Assembly: GCA_937874185.1 (NCBI GenBank)
Contig: CALNAK010000035.1
Span: 1-64,000, forward strand
Length of the DNA: 64,000 nucleotides
Direction of reading: 5' to 3'
Origin: an uncultured Lactobacillus sp.
GTDB taxonomy: Bacteria; Bacillota; Bacilli; Lactobacillales; Lactobacillaceae
A model generated the notes under the pieces. The model worked only from the letters and a program-made list of their open reading frames with translations, had not been told where the DNA came from and searched no databases. A program made the position numbers and the translations under genes. Below are positions 1-8,717 of the stretch, piece by piece; the stretch's first letter is position 1; the number at the start of each line of letters is the position of its first letter.

Positions 1-845
1 ATGGATCAATCAAAATCATAGATAACAAACATATTAAATTGCCTAAAGTTGGAATCATTAGAATTAAACTTTCAAGACAATTACCAACAAATAATGCACG
101 AATAGCAACAGTATCAATTAAGCATCTGCCAACTGGTGAATGGTTTGTTTCACTGTTACTTAAAAGTGATCAATCGTTTACCGATAAATTACCAGAAAAA
201 AATAGTCAAGTTGGCTTTGATCTTAATACTGAAAACTTTTTAACTGATAGTAATGGAAATACAATTGATAATCCAAGATACTATCGAACTATTAAATCAA
301 GATTAAAGAAAGAACAGCGAAAACTATCACGACGATGTAGAAGAGCAAAACAAGAAGGACGTAAACTCTGGAAATCTAAAAACTATCAAAAGCAGAAACA
401 AATAGTAGCTAAATTACATTCTAAGGTAAAAAATCAACGATTAAACTTTCTTCATCAATTATCAACTACACTTATCAAAAAACACGATTTAGTAGTTGGT
501 GAAAATTTAAAAAGTAAGAATCTATTGAAAAACCATGCCTTAGCTATGTCTATCTCTGATGTTGGTTGGAGAACTTTTCTAGGAATGCTTGAATACAAAG
601 CACCAATGTATGGACGTACCTTTATAGAAGTCAATCCTGCATACACCACTCAAACATGTAGTGAATGTAGCTTTAGAATGGGTACTAATAATACCAATAA
701 GCTAACTCTCTCAGACAGAAAATGGGAGTGCCCCAATTGTCATACTAAACATGTTAGAGATTGGAATGCTTCTAAAAATATTCTAATCAAGGGAATATTA
801 GAGTTGAATAAGTCAGTTTCTGACGAAGAAATGATTTATAGATAG
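1..845 (+). CDS. tnpB: RNA-guided nuclease TnpB (OrfB), 5' part outside window
   Basis: TnpB is the nuclease of IS200/IS605 elements; it uses an RNA from the element's right end to cut DNA beside a short motif. The reading frame is open from the first base, and comparison with the full copy at 44814-46145 shows that about 162 N-terminal residues lie outside the window. The RuvC residues are present: Asp in GFDLNTEN, Glu in VVGENLK and Asp in RDWNASKN. A zinc finger of two CxxC pairs (TCSEC, ECPNC) sits before the last Asp. Nothing in this part looks broken, so the protein may be active. It differs from copy 2 by only a few substitutions, for example C for G after KLSRR. Confidence 0.9.
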   Translation, partial: GSIKIIDNKHIKLPKVGIIRIKLSRQLPTNNARIATVSIKHLPTGEWFVSLLLKSDQSFTDKLPEKNSQVGFDLNTENFLTDSNGNTIDNPRYYRTIKSRLKKEQRKLSRRCRRAKQEGRKLWKSKNYQKQKQIVAKLHSKVKNQRLNFLHQLSTTLIKKHDLVVGENLKSKNLLKNHALAMSISDVGWRTFLGMLEYKAPMYGRTFIEVNPAYTTQTCSECSFRMGTNNTNKLTLSDRKWECPNCHTKHVRDWNASKNILIKGILELNKSVSDEEMIYR

Positions 846-1041
846 AAATAATGGGTGTTTGGCAACTAACGTCCTAAGTTCTGGTAATTAGTGTGTAAGA
901 CGTTATAATTCCGATTGCTTTAAAGTATGAGATCTTATAATGCGGTACTGTATCTGAATAATATGTGACTAGTAACTTAAATAGTGATGAGCTATTAAGT
1001 GAAGTTCACATGCCACTGACTTTTAGTCAATGGTAGTTGAC
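1..1041 (+). mobile_element. IS200/IS605-type TnpB element, copy 1, left part outside window
   Basis: This is the 3' part of an IS605-family element holding tnpB and the right end. It aligns base for base with the complete copy at 44471-46341 at a constant offset of 45300, with scattered substitutions. The right end is set where the two copies stop matching: both read GGTAGTTGAC and then diverge after about position 1041. A hairpin (CCACTGAC / GTCAATGG, one mismatch) lies about 10 bases inside the end, as expected for the subterminal palindrome of this family. No tnpA (Y1 transposase) is visible, so movement would need a transposase in trans. The left end lies outside the window. Confidence 0.85.
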
Positions 1042-1057
1042 TACAAAATGAAAAAAT
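846..1057 (+). ncRNA. Predicted omega-RNA scaffold and guide of TnpB copy 1
   Basis: In this family the right end is transcribed with tnpB as an RNA whose last 15-20 bases, copied from the flank, act as the guide. The segment 846-1041 is conserved with 46146-46341 and contains several short dyads, including the terminal CCACTGAC/GTCAATGG hairpin. The predicted guide is the flank just past the end, starting TACAAAATGAAAAAAT at 1042. The 5' boundary is arbitrary here; such RNAs usually begin inside the 3' end of tnpB. The role comes from family knowledge and the exact ends are inference. Confidence 0.5.
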
Positions 1058-1147
1058 AAATGACAATTTGGACAGACTGCGGTATTATATAATCCATGTT
1101 CTAAATACAAGTGTTCATGATTTGTGAACACCAAGGGGTGGATTTAT

Positions 1148-2575
1148 ATGGCTAAGGAAAATCTCAGTCGCAGTTTAACATCAAGACAAATGCAAATGAT
1201 TGCTTTGGGTGGAACCATCGGAGTCGGTTTGTTTATGGGTTCTGCATCCACCATCAAGTGGACTGGGCCATCGGTGTTAGTTGCCTATGCATTGGCCGGT
1301 TTAATTTTATATATGGTTATGCGTGCTTTAGGGGAAATGATTTACGTTGATCCATCAACAGGTTCGTTTGCTAAATTCGGATCTGAGTATATTCATCCAG
1401 TCGTTGGATATCTGACAGCTTGGAGCAACGTTTTCCAATACTTAGTTGTTGGTATAAGTGAAGTTATTGCCGTTGGAACTTACCTAGAGTTTTGGTTCCC
1501 AACTATGCCGAAATGGATAGCCGGGGTCATTGTTGTTGTCACACTTTGTCTAGCTAATCTAACTTCAGTTAAAGCCTATGGTGAATTGGAATTCTGGTTT
1601 GCCTTGATTAAAGTTCTTACTATTATAATGATGATTATTTTGGGATTATTCGTTATCTTCTTTGGTTTAGGTAATGGCGGTCATCCCGTTGGTATCAGCA
1701 ACCTTTGGAAAAATGGCGGTTTCTTCACTGGTGGTCTAAAAGGGTTCATCTTTGCTTTATCCATCGTTGTCGCCTCATATCAAGGAGTCGAAGTAATCGG
1801 AATCACAGCTGGTGAAGCCGAGAATCCTCAAGAAAATATTGTTAAAGCTATCCGTTCTATCGTTGGTAGAATCTTAATTTTCTATATTGGTGCCATTTTC
1901 GTTATCGTTTCGATTTATCCATGGGACAAATTGGGAACAATTGGTTCACCTTTCGTAGAAACATTTGCCAAAGTTGGGATTACTTTTGCAGCTGAAATCA
2001 TCAATTTTGTTATGCTAACGGCTGCTATGTCGGGCTGTAACTCGGGTATCTTCAGTTCTAGTCGTATGTTGTACACTCTGGGACTTGAGAAACATCTGCC
2101 CAAATCATTCTTGAAATTATCCAGACACGGAGTTCCTTATATTCCCGTAATTACAATTTCACTCGGTATCTTAATTGGCTTAATTTTGAACTATACCTTG
2201 CCTATTCTTTTCCACACTCCCAGCGACATTTTTGTGATCGTATATAGTTCGAGTGTGCTTCCTGGAATGGTTCCTTGGTTCGTTATTCTTTTCAGTGAAT
2301 TAAAATTCAGAAAAATCAATAAGGCTAAAATGGATAAGCATCCGTTCAAAATGCCTTTCTATCCTCTCAGCAATTATCTAGCTATCGCATCACTACTTGT
2401 TATTCTGGTGTTCATGTTCTTGAATCCAGAAACTACAGTTTCACTTCTAGTTGGTGTAGTTTTCTTAATCGTTATGACGCTTATCTACTTTATTAAAGAA
2501 CGCAATCCTGTCAAAGTAGCTAAAAACACTAAATCATCTGATTTTAATGAAAATGATGATGAAGAACTAGACTAA
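1148..2575 (+). CDS. APC-family amino acid permease
   Basis: Cytoplasmic-membrane amino acid/H+ symporter of the amino acid permease (APC) family, about 475 residues with 12 expected membrane segments. The N-terminal signature SRSLTSRQMQMIALGGTIGVGLF is the substrate-binding TM1 motif of the family, followed by GEMIYVDPSTGSF and GVEVIGITAGEAENP, which are typical of the proline/GABA/D-alanine-serine-glycine permease group. The substrate cannot be fixed from sequence. The start at 1148 is preferred over an in-frame ATG 24 bases upstream because AAGGGGTGG (1131-1139) is well spaced from it. A TATAAT -10 box lies at 1088-1093. The TnpB element ends about 50 bases upstream of that box, so it may have replaced upstream control sequence. 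It is followed by a strong terminator. Confidence 0.9.
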   Translation: MAKENLSRSLTSRQMQMIALGGTIGVGLFMGSASTIKWTGPSVLVAYALAGLILYMVMRALGEMIYVDPSTGSFAKFGSEYIHPVVGYLTAWSNVFQYLVVGISEVIAVGTYLEFWFPTMPKWIAGVIVVVTLCLANLTSVKAYGELEFWFALIKVLTIIMMIILGLFVIFFGLGNGGHPVGISNLWKNGGFFTGGLKGFIFALSIVVASYQGVEVIGITAGEAENPQENIVKAIRSIVGRILIFYIGAIFVIVSIYPWDKLGTIGSPFVETFAKVGITFAAEIINFVMLTAAMSGCNSGIFSSSRMLYTLGLEKHLPKSFLKLSRHGVPYIPVITISLGILIGLILNYTLPILFHTPSDIFVIVYSSSVLPGMVPWFVILFSELKFRKINKAKMDKHPFKMPFYPLSNYLAIASLLVILVFMFLNPETTVSLLVGVVFLIVMTLIYFIKERNPVKVAKNTKSSDFNENDDEELD

Positions 2576-2584
2576 ATTTCATAG

Positions 2585-2623
2585 AAAAGGCCCCCAATTC
2601 TAATTGAATTGGGGGCCTTTTTG
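2585..2623. terminator. Bidirectional intrinsic terminator
   Basis: A 15-bp stem (AAAAGGCCCCCAATT paired with AATTGGGGGCCTTTT) lies between the convergent permease and the 2628-3008 gene. A-rich and T-rich flanks allow use in both directions. Confidence 0.9.
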
Positions 2624-2627
2624 ATTA

Positions 2628-3008
2628 TTATTTTATTTCTTTAATTCTATCTTGCGTATCAATCTTCATCATTTCACGATAAAACGCCGTTTCAACTGGA
2701 CCACATTTTGAGAAATTTATATGTGTTACAGCTGAGAATGTTTCAAGATACACTTTTCCGTCAATTTTTTGTGAGCACATAATGACCATATCACCGTCAT
2801 CTATATCGGTTCCAGATACTAATACACAATCATCCGGATGAAATTTTTCCTCAAGCTCAGTAAGTTCACCTCGACCAACGTTATTCATGAATTCGTTGTA
2901 CATTTTGATATATTCTTTTCCGTAAGTCACACCTAAATCTTTGAACTTACCGCTGTTCCAAACTTTAACTACATCATCAAAATATTCTTTGTTTGAATTA
3001 TATTCCAT
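2628..3008 (-). CDS. Hypothetical protein, 126 residues
   Basis: A small acidic soluble protein of 126 residues that I do not recognise. It starts with an Asn/Tyr-rich segment (MEYNSNKEYFDDVVKVW) and has a central patterned stretch (HPDDCVLVSGTDIDDGDMVIM) that suggests a beta-rich core. No signal peptide or membrane segment is seen. It lies 35 bases downstream of the nitroreductase on the same strand and shares its terminator region, so the two are probably co-transcribed. Whether it works with the nitroreductase is unknown. Confidence 0.6.
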   Translation of the reverse strand: MEYNSNKEYFDDVVKVWNSGKFKDLGVTYGKEYIKMYNEFMNNVGRGELTELEEKFHPDDCVLVSGTDIDDGDMVIMCSQKIDGKVYLETFSAVTHINFSKCGPVETAFYREMMKIDTQDRIKEIK

Positions 3009-3043
3009 CTGCTTACCTAATTTCTTAATTGATCAATTTTCTT

Positions 3044-3691
3044 TTAACAAAAGTCAGTTAATTCTTTAACGTCATAACGCACTGACTCAAGTGGTGTTTC
3101 ATCTGATTTGCCAAGAGCAATTGCTTCAACCGGAATGTAACGTTCTTTATCTAATCCCAATGTTTCAGCAATCTTGTCTGGATAATAACCAGCCATTGGA
3201 TTTGCTTCATATCCATGCGCTCTGATTGCTAGTAACAATTGCATTGCTACCATGCTGGCGTCGATTGTAGCATCTTTTTCCAAAAAGCTACGATCAGCAT
3301 GCTCATATAATGGCAAGAATGTATTGAAAATTTCATCACGTTTTTCAGGAGTTATTCTTCCATCTTCACAGGCTTTATTCCAAACATCACGATACTTCAA
3401 ATGTGATTGAGTGTCACCCAGGATAAAAATGACGGCTGAACTAGTATCGCATTGTGGGTAGTTAAAAGGCATCATAACTGAACGAGCTTTCTTCATGCCC
3501 TCTTCATCGTCACAAACAACAAAGTGCCAAGATTGTAAGTTACATGCTGATGGTGCAGTTGTAGCTTCTTTCAACATGTCCATAATTTCATCACGAGAAA
3601 TTTTTACATCCTTTTGAAATTTTCTAACTGAATGACGATTCAACATAACATCTGTGTATTCATTATTAACCAAATTATTTGTTGCACTCAT
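3044..3691 (-). CDS. Nitroreductase family protein
   Basis: FMN-dependent NAD(P)H oxidoreductase of the nitroreductase fold, about 215 residues, cytoplasmic. The N-terminal RHSVRKF motif binds the FMN phosphate. ATTAPSACNLQSWHFVV is the usual second flavin-contact segment, and AIRAHGYEANPMAGY with EAIALGK is the C-terminal flavin site. Physiological substrates of such enzymes are rarely known; quinone or nitro-compound reduction is typical. The start at 3691 follows GGGGGAAA with 8-base spacing; an upstream in-frame TTG at 3706 is less likely. A cre-like site lies about 45 bases upstream, suggesting catabolite control. Confidence 0.88.
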   Translation of the reverse strand: MSATNNLVNNEYTDVMLNRHSVRKFQKDVKISRDEIMDMLKEATTAPSACNLQSWHFVVCDDEEGMKKARSVMMPFNYPQCDTSSAVIFILGDTQSHLKYRDVWNKACEDGRITPEKRDEIFNTFLPLYEHADRSFLEKDATIDASMVAMQLLLAIRAHGYEANPMAGYYPDKIAETLGLDKERYIPVEAIALGKSDETPLESVRYDVKELTDFC

Positions 3692-3735
3692 AGCAGTTTC
3701 CCCCAAAAATATTATTTATTATGATAATTATATCG

Positions 3736-3749
3736 CGAAAGCGCTTTTA
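3736..3749 (-). promoter_or_regulatory. Candidate catabolite-responsive element (cre)
   Basis: CGAAAGCGCTTTTA matches the palindromic cre consensus TGAAAGCGCTTTCA at 12 of 14 positions. It lies upstream of the nitroreductase start, where CcpA could act. Similarity only; binding is not shown. Confidence 0.5.
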
Positions 3750-3775
3750 TAGTAAAACTTTCACAAATAAATATT

Positions 3776-3811
3776 TAAAAAACACAGAATCCTGTTTTGG
3801 GATACTGTGTT
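3776..3811 (-). terminator. Terminator of the aldehyde dehydrogenase gene
   Basis: On the minus strand AACACAGTATCC pairs with GGATTCTGTGTT across a short loop and is followed by a run of T. It lies downstream of the dehydrogenase and of repeat copy A. Confidence 0.75.
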
Positions 3812-3829
3812 ATTTGGTTTGTTCGTCCT

Positions 3830-3953
3830 AAACGAGCTCCACAGGACAACTCCACTGTGCTTTGCCTGACTTCCCAAATCATGCACACAAACCGTGCACA
3901 ATTCGTGAAGTCCTGCAAATGCTCGGGAGTTAACCGTCCTGTTCCGCTCTCTG
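3830..3953 (-). repeat. Structured 3'-UTR repeat, copy A
   Basis: Member of the window-wide repeat family (see finding). In gene sense it begins AGAGAGCGG two bases after the dehydrogenase stop codon and ends AGCTCGTTT. The outer arms are CAGGAC / GTCCTG and AACTC / GAGTT; inner arms are TTTGC / GCAAA, GACTTC / GAAGTC and GCAC / GTGC. Confidence 0.85.
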
Positions 3954-3954
3954 G

Positions 3955-5370
3955 CTATCTAAAAACTGCCAATCCACCTGCTGGATTATTCCAATCTGGG
4001 TCTTGAGCGGTTACGATTAATTTTTCATTAGTAAAGGCTGTTAATCCTAGTTGACTCATTTCACGGCCATATCCTGAACCTTTAACACCACCGAATGGTA
4101 ATTCTGGTAATGAAACTAAGAATGAGTTGACGAAGACCATTCCTGTTTCAATCTTTTCAGCAACGGCTTTACCATGTTGTGGGTCAGCTGATACGACGAT
4201 TCCACCTAGGCCTAATTCAGAATTGTTGGCTAAATCGATTGCTTCTTGATCTGAGCTTACTTTGAATACTTGGGCAACTGGTCCAAACATTTCGTCATAG
4301 AATTCAGGATTATCTTCTGAAATGTCAGTCAAAATTGTTGGTTGTAAGAATTGTCCTGGTAAATCAATTGGTTCGTTACCATAGTAAACTTTGGCACCAC
4401 CGGCAACGGCTTTATCAATTTGTCCTTGGAGTTTATTCTTGGCACGTTCTGAATTCATTGGTGCAATTGTTGTCTTAGGATCCATTGGATCACCAGGAAC
4501 TAATTTTTCAAAACTTGCCTTGAGTTTCTTCAAGAATTCATCATACAAGTTGTCAGAAACGATAAATCTCTTATCTGAGGTACATACTTGTCCAGCATTG
4601 TAGATACGAACTCTCCAAGCTAAATCTACAGCCTTATCAACATCGGCGTCAGAAAGCACGACGAAGGCATCTGAGCCACCCAATTCCATTGAATTCTTCT
4701 TCAAATTCTTACCGGCATTTTCAGCAACAGATTGACCGCCACGTTTTGAACCAGTCAAAGCAACACCTTGAACACGTGGATCTGCAATAATATCACTAAC
4801 TTGATCATAGCTAGCAAACAAGTTAGTTAAACTACCGTCTGGTGCTCCAGCATCTTTAATGATCTTGGCAAATGCGGCTGCAGAACCCGGTGTGTTTGAA
4901 GCATGTTTCAAAATCATTGGATTTCCGACCATGAAGTTTGGTGCGAAAACACGCATGATTTGATAATAAGGGAAATTCCAAGGTTCAACCATCATCAAAA
5001 CACCAGTTGATTGATGATAAATTTCAGCATCACCAGTATTACGACTAGAAATTGGTGTTGGTTTCAATAAATCGGCACCATTTTCAGCATAGTAGTCAGC
5101 AATAATGGCACAAAGTTCAACTTCACCTTTTGATTCAGATAGAAGTTTACCCATATCTATAGTAGCAATTTTAGCTAATTCGTCTTCATTTTGTCTTAAT
5201 AGGTCAGCAATTGTGTGTAGTATTACGGCACGATCTGCGACAGGTTCGTCACGCCACTTTTTATATAATTCATTCCCGGTACTTAAAGCTGTTTCGATTT
5301 CTTCAGCTGTTGCACCTGGATATTCTTTTATAAGTTCATTTGTATAAGGATTCACTGTTTTATAAGCCAT
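3955..5370 (-). CDS. NAD(P)-dependent aldehyde dehydrogenase, succinate-semialdehyde type
   Basis: Cytoplasmic enzyme of the aldehyde dehydrogenase superfamily (471 residues, normal length) that oxidises an aldehyde to the acid with NAD(P). The catalytic Asn lies in EPWNFPYY (about 132), the general base Glu in MELGGSDAF (about 229) and the nucleophile Cys in NAGQVCTSDKR (about 263). The overall pattern resembles GabD-like succinate-semialdehyde dehydrogenases of lactobacilli. True substrate is unknown because no GABA transaminase is nearby. A cre-like site lies upstream. Its stop codon is followed two bases later by repeat copy A and then the terminator. Confidence 0.9.
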   Translation of the reverse strand: MAYKTVNPYTNELIKEYPGATAEEIETALSTGNELYKKWRDEPVADRAVILHTIADLLRQNEDELAKIATIDMGKLLSESKGEVELCAIIADYYAENGADLLKPTPISSRNTGDAEIYHQSTGVLMMVEPWNFPYYQIMRVFAPNFMVGNPMILKHASNTPGSAAAFAKIIKDAGAPDGSLTNLFASYDQVSDIIADPRVQGVALTGSKRGGQSVAENAGKNLKKNSMELGGSDAFVVLSDADVDKAVDLAWRVRIYNAGQVCTSDKRFIVSDNLYDEFLKKLKASFEKLVPGDPMDPKTTIAPMNSERAKNKLQGQIDKAVAGGAKVYYGNEPIDLPGQFLQPTILTDISEDNPEFYDEMFGPVAQVFKVSSDQEAIDLANNSELGLGGIVVSADPQHGKAVAEKIETGMVFVNSFLVSLPELPFGGVKGSGYGREMSQLGLTAFTNEKLIVTAQDPDWNNPAGGLAVFR

Positions 5371-5459
5371 ATTAATTCTCCTAATCTGTAAAAAAGCGAT
5401 TGAATATTTAAATTACAGTTTAATTGTAGAAGAAATAATATATATTTCAAACATTTGAG

Positions 5460-5473
5460 CCTAACCGCTTACA
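5460..5473 (-). promoter_or_regulatory. Candidate cre site
   Basis: On the minus strand TGTAAGCGGTTAGG fits the cre consensus except for the last two bases. It lies in the divergent region between the aldehyde dehydrogenase and the AEC transporter and could affect either gene. Confidence 0.4.
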
Positions 5474-5601
5474 TTTTTGGGGCGTACCTATTATATTAAA
5501 ATTTATGTTTTATGAAATAAATAAATTAGAACAACCTTTTTCACATTTTTTCAAAAAAGAGTAATATGAAGATTAATATTAAACACAAAGGATGTTTTTT
5601 T

Positions 5602-6543
5602 ATGGGTGTATTTTTCTCAAGTATTCAAGGAATACTGATTATTATTGTGCTAATCGCTGTTGGATATGGTCTAAGTAGTTTAGGCTGGTTTTCAGAAAAT
5701 TCAACAAAGTTAATTGCTCGATTAGTAACTCAAGTAGCCTTGCCTACATATATGATTTCCACTATTACCAAGGATTTTACGGCTAAAAAGCTAGTCAAGT
5801 TGTTACCTGATCTAGCCATTCCAGTCATTTCAATGACGATTCTTATTTTCATAGCATTATTACTAGTAAAAGTTTTAAAAATAAACCCTAAACACAAGGG
5901 ATTATTCACTTCAATGTTCTTTAATTCCAATACCGTCTTTGTCGGATTGCCCGTTAATATGGCACTTTTTGGTGAAAAAAGTTTGCCTTATGTTCTAGTT
6001 TATTACATGGCAAATACCACATTTTTCTGGACTCTAGGTACCTACTTAATTCAGTGGGACGGTGAAGTTAAGGGTAAATTCAAACTGAAGACTACCTTGA
6101 AGAAGATTTTCTCACCACCATTGATGGGATTCATTATCGGTTTAATTTTGGTTATCTTACATATCCAACTACCAAAATTTCTCATGTCAGATTTTGAATA
6201 TTTGGGTAATTTAACCATACCCCTATCAATGATTTTCATCGGTATCTCAATTTATAACGCCGGTCTAAAAAATGTTTCCTTCCACAAAGACAACTTGGCT
6301 ATCCTCTTTGGAAGATTCCTAGTTGCTCCACTATTAATGGCAGGATTGTTCCTCTTTATTCCAAACGCAACACCATTAATGAGACAAGTCTTTATCGTTC
6401 AAGCCGCCATGCCCGTTATGACCAACGCTCCAGTTGTGGCAAAACTTTACCACGCTGATTCTGATTATGCGGCCATTATGGTTACTGAAACGACCCTTTT
6501 GAGTTTGATTGTTGTACCGATTATTATGATGTTAATTAAATAA
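5602..6543 (+). CDS. AEC-family transporter (auxin efflux carrier / malate permease type)
   Basis: Membrane carrier of about 313 residues with roughly ten hydrophobic segments, typical of the AEC family that in lactic acid bacteria includes malate and other organic acid permeases. Family features are the N-terminal ILIIIVLIAVGYGLSSLGW segment, the NSNTVFVGLPVNMALFG motif in the middle and the C-terminal AAMPVMTNAPVVAKLY motif. The start at 5602 is chosen because AAAGGAT lies about 9 bases upstream; an in-frame ATG at 5566 lacks a good ribosome site. It is divergent from the aldehyde dehydrogenase and followed by a terminator. Substrate unknown. Confidence 0.85.
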   Translation: MGVFFSSIQGILIIIVLIAVGYGLSSLGWFSENSTKLIARLVTQVALPTYMISTITKDFTAKKLVKLLPDLAIPVISMTILIFIALLLVKVLKINPKHKGLFTSMFFNSNTVFVGLPVNMALFGEKSLPYVLVYYMANTTFFWTLGTYLIQWDGEVKGKFKLKTTLKKIFSPPLMGFIIGLILVILHIQLPKFLMSDFEYLGNLTIPLSMIFIGISIYNAGLKNVSFHKDNLAILFGRFLVAPLLMAGLFLFIPNATPLMRQVFIVQAAMPVMTNAPVVAKLYHADSDYAAIMVTETTLLSLIVVPIIMMLIK

Positions 6544-6550
6544 CTAATAA

Positions 6551-6578
6551 GTCGAGATCTCGTATCTCGGCTTTTTTT
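6551..6578 (+). terminator. Terminator of the AEC transporter gene
   Basis: GTCGAGAT pairs with ATCTCGGC and is followed by seven T. Confidence 0.85.
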
Positions 6579-6590
6579 GTTCAATATTGT

Positions 6591-6983
6591 CTAATTAACA
6601 AAACTGGTATTCTTTATTTTCCAATCCTCTAATTTTATCTGGACCCAAAAAGAATAAATTCCCACAGTAATTATCGAAAGTCCTAACCATTTCATCCAAT
6701 TACCAAATAAGCCAATTGCTTTTCCAGAAAAATGTAATCTTCTTCCGTCAATAACAGTGTGATTGATTTTCCATCCATAAACTAAACATAATGCCCACGG
6801 ATAAAGTATTCCAACAGTTAAAACTGTCATTATTGCTCCGCCAATACTTAGTAAAATCAAATCTAATAAGCCACCATCAAAAAATGAATTTCGGCCAAAT
6901 TTTATTTCCCCTGATTGTTGTCTTGTGCCTGTCTGCGTATTGTAGCGATTTGAACGACTATACCCCATATTTTGGTTATCCAT
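6591..6983 (-). CDS. DUF898-like small membrane protein
   Basis: A 130-residue membrane protein. The N-terminal 30 residues are polar and rich in Asn, Gln and Arg. Two long hydrophobic stretches follow (LLDLILLSIGGAIMTVLTVG and GNWMKWLGLSIITVGIYSFW) with KINHTVIDGRRLHFSGKAIGLFG between them. The pair GRRL-F-G and the WLGLSIITVGIYSFWV motif resemble DUF898/YjgN-family proteins, but this one is much shorter than typical members. Function unknown. Its 3' end lies just after the AEC terminator and it is convergent to that gene. Confidence 0.7.
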   Translation of the reverse strand: MDNQNMGYSRSNRYNTQTGTRQQSGEIKFGRNSFFDGGLLDLILLSIGGAIMTVLTVGILYPWALCLVYGWKINHTVIDGRRLHFSGKAIGLFGNWMKWLGLSIITVGIYSFWVQIKLEDWKIKNTSFVN

Positions 6984-7065
6984 ATAATTTTATCCTCTAG
7001 TCTTCCTGAATAGTGAGTTAATTATATGATAACTAAAAGTTTGAAGATACAAATTAACGAAAATA

Positions 7066-7103
7066 AAAACAGGCCAGCTTATAGGCCAACCTGTCTTTAA
7101 ATT
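7066..7103 (-). terminator. Terminator of guaB
   Basis: On the minus strand ACAGGTTGGC pairs with GCTGGCCTGT (three wobble pairs) and is followed by a T-rich run. Confidence 0.75.
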
Positions 7104-7109
7104 TTTAAT

Positions 7110-8588
7110 CTATTTAACTGAGTAATTAGGTGCTTCCTTAGTAATAGTAACATCATGTGGATGTGATTCTCTTAATCCAGCATTTGAGATTTGAATGAAT
7201 TGTGCATCTTGTAATTCAGTCAAATTATGTGCGCCAACGTAACCCATACCTGAACGTAATCCACCAAGTAGTTGATAAATTACATCGCCAACGGCACCTT
7301 TGGCAGCAACACGTCCCTCGATACCTTCGGGAACTAACTTGTTAGCTTCATTAACACCACTTTGGAAGTAACGATCTGATGAGCCATGTGACATGGCAGC
7401 TAAACTACCCATTCCACGATAAGTCTTAAAACGACGACCTTGATAAATTTCAAAGTCACCAGGTGCTTCGTCAGTACCTGCCAACATTGAGCCAAGCATA
7501 ACGGCGTTACCACCACCAGCTAAAGCCTTAACGATATCACCAGAATACTTGATACCACCATCAGCGATGATTGTCTTACCATATTCGTGAGCAATACTTG
7601 CAGAATCATAAATTGCTGTAAGTTGAGGAACACCGACACCAGCAACGATTCTTGTTGTACAAATTGAACCAGGTCCGATACCAACTTTAACAACATCAAC
7701 ACCAGCATCATAAAGTGCCTTTGTACCAGCAGCAGTAGCAACGTTACCAGCAATCAAAGTAGCTTCTGGGAATCTGGCTCTGATTTCAGAAATCTTTCTT
7801 AAAACACCAGCTGAATGACCGTGAGCAGTATCAATAATAATTGCATCTGCACCAGCTTTAAGTAAAGCTTCAGCACGTTCAAAGGTATCACTTGTGACAC
7901 CAACTGCAGCAGCAACCAAAAGGCGACCATATTGATCCTTAGCAGCGTTAGGGAATTCTTTAACTTTTTCAATATCTTTGATTGTTACTAGACCACCTAA
8001 ACGGCCATCTTCGTGAATCAAAGGTAGTTTTTCAATTTTATGTTCTTGGAGAATTTGTTCAGCTTCTTTAATAGAAGTTCCAACGGGTGCAGTGATCAAG
8101 TCTTCACTTGTCATAGCTGTACCAATTTCTACTGAATAGTCTGTAATGAAACGAAGATCTCTGTTAGTAATGATACCAACAAGTCTTAAATCAGTTGTGT
8201 TGTTAACGATTGGAACACCACTGATATGGTAAGTACTCATCAATTTTTCAGCTTCACTAACTTTGTTGTCAGCGGTTAAGTAAATTGGGTCAATGATGAC
8301 TCCATTTTCAGAACGCTTAACTTTTGATACCTCGTCGGCTTGTTGTTCGACGCTCATATTCTTGTGAATTACACCTAGTCCACCTTGGCGGGCCATGGCG
8401 ATTGCCATTGGAGCTTCAGTAACTGTATCCATACTTGCACTCAGAATTGGAGTGTTTAGCTTGATATTCTTAGCTAATTGAACTGATAAATCTACCTCAT
8501 TTGGTAAAACGTGACTTTCTGCTGGTATTAATAAAACATCATCGAAAGTGAATCCTTTTTTATCAAATTTTGTATCCCATGCCGACAT
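7110..8588 (-). CDS. guaB: IMP dehydrogenase
   Basis: Cytoplasmic enzyme that oxidises IMP to XMP with NAD, the committed step of guanine nucleotide synthesis. Full length (492 residues). The catalytic barrel starts with FDDVLLIPAES. Two CBS domains occupy about residues 100-215 and are set into the barrel. The catalytic loop GIGPGSICTTR carries Cys about 310, followed by the IMP-binding ADGGIKYSGDI and MLGSMLAGTDEAPG segments and the mobile flap with YRGMGS. A promoter with good consensus lies upstream and no purine riboswitch is visible in the short leader. It is monocistronic with its own terminator. Confidence 0.98.
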   Translation of the reverse strand: MSAWDTKFDKKGFTFDDVLLIPAESHVLPNEVDLSVQLAKNIKLNTPILSASMDTVTEAPMAIAMARQGGLGVIHKNMSVEQQADEVSKVKRSENGVIIDPIYLTADNKVSEAEKLMSTYHISGVPIVNNTTDLRLVGIITNRDLRFITDYSVEIGTAMTSEDLITAPVGTSIKEAEQILQEHKIEKLPLIHEDGRLGGLVTIKDIEKVKEFPNAAKDQYGRLLVAAAVGVTSDTFERAEALLKAGADAIIIDTAHGHSAGVLRKISEIRARFPEATLIAGNVATAAGTKALYDAGVDVVKVGIGPGSICTTRIVAGVGVPQLTAIYDSASIAHEYGKTIIADGGIKYSGDIVKALAGGGNAVMLGSMLAGTDEAPGDFEIYQGRRFKTYRGMGSLAAMSHGSSDRYFQSGVNEANKLVPEGIEGRVAAKGAVGDVIYQLLGGLRSGMGYVGAHNLTELQDAQFIQISNAGLRESHPHDVTITKEAPNYSVK

Positions 8589-8640
8589 GATATTCCTCCT
8601 AAGTATTTGTTCTACCTTATTCAGGGTAAAATTTATAAAG

Positions 8641-8669
8641 ATAATAGCTGATTTTTCCTATATAGTCAA
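8641..8669 (-). promoter_or_regulatory. Sigma-A-type promoter of guaB
   Basis: TTGACT (-35) and TATTAT (-10) on the minus strand are separated by exactly 17 bases and lie about 55 bases upstream of guaB. Confidence 0.75.
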
Positions 8670-8686
8670 TGGAAGTTTGTGAAATA

Positions 8687-8715
8687 AAAAGGGCAATCCG
8701 CTATAACGGTGCCCT
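8687..8715 (-). terminator. Terminator of the 8718-9071 gene
   Basis: AAGGGCA pairs with TGCCCTT with an inner CCG/CGG pair; on the minus strand a T-rich tract follows. Confidence 0.75.
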
Positions 8716-8717
8716 TA

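Noticed and set aside
3797..4006. Open reading frame of 69 codons on the plus strand
   Set aside because: It lies almost entirely within repeat copy A and the 3' end of the aldehyde dehydrogenase gene and has no ribosome site.
8589..8717. Purine riboswitch upstream of guaB
   Set aside because: The leader is short and lacks the conserved three-way junction sequences; only a standard promoter is visible.
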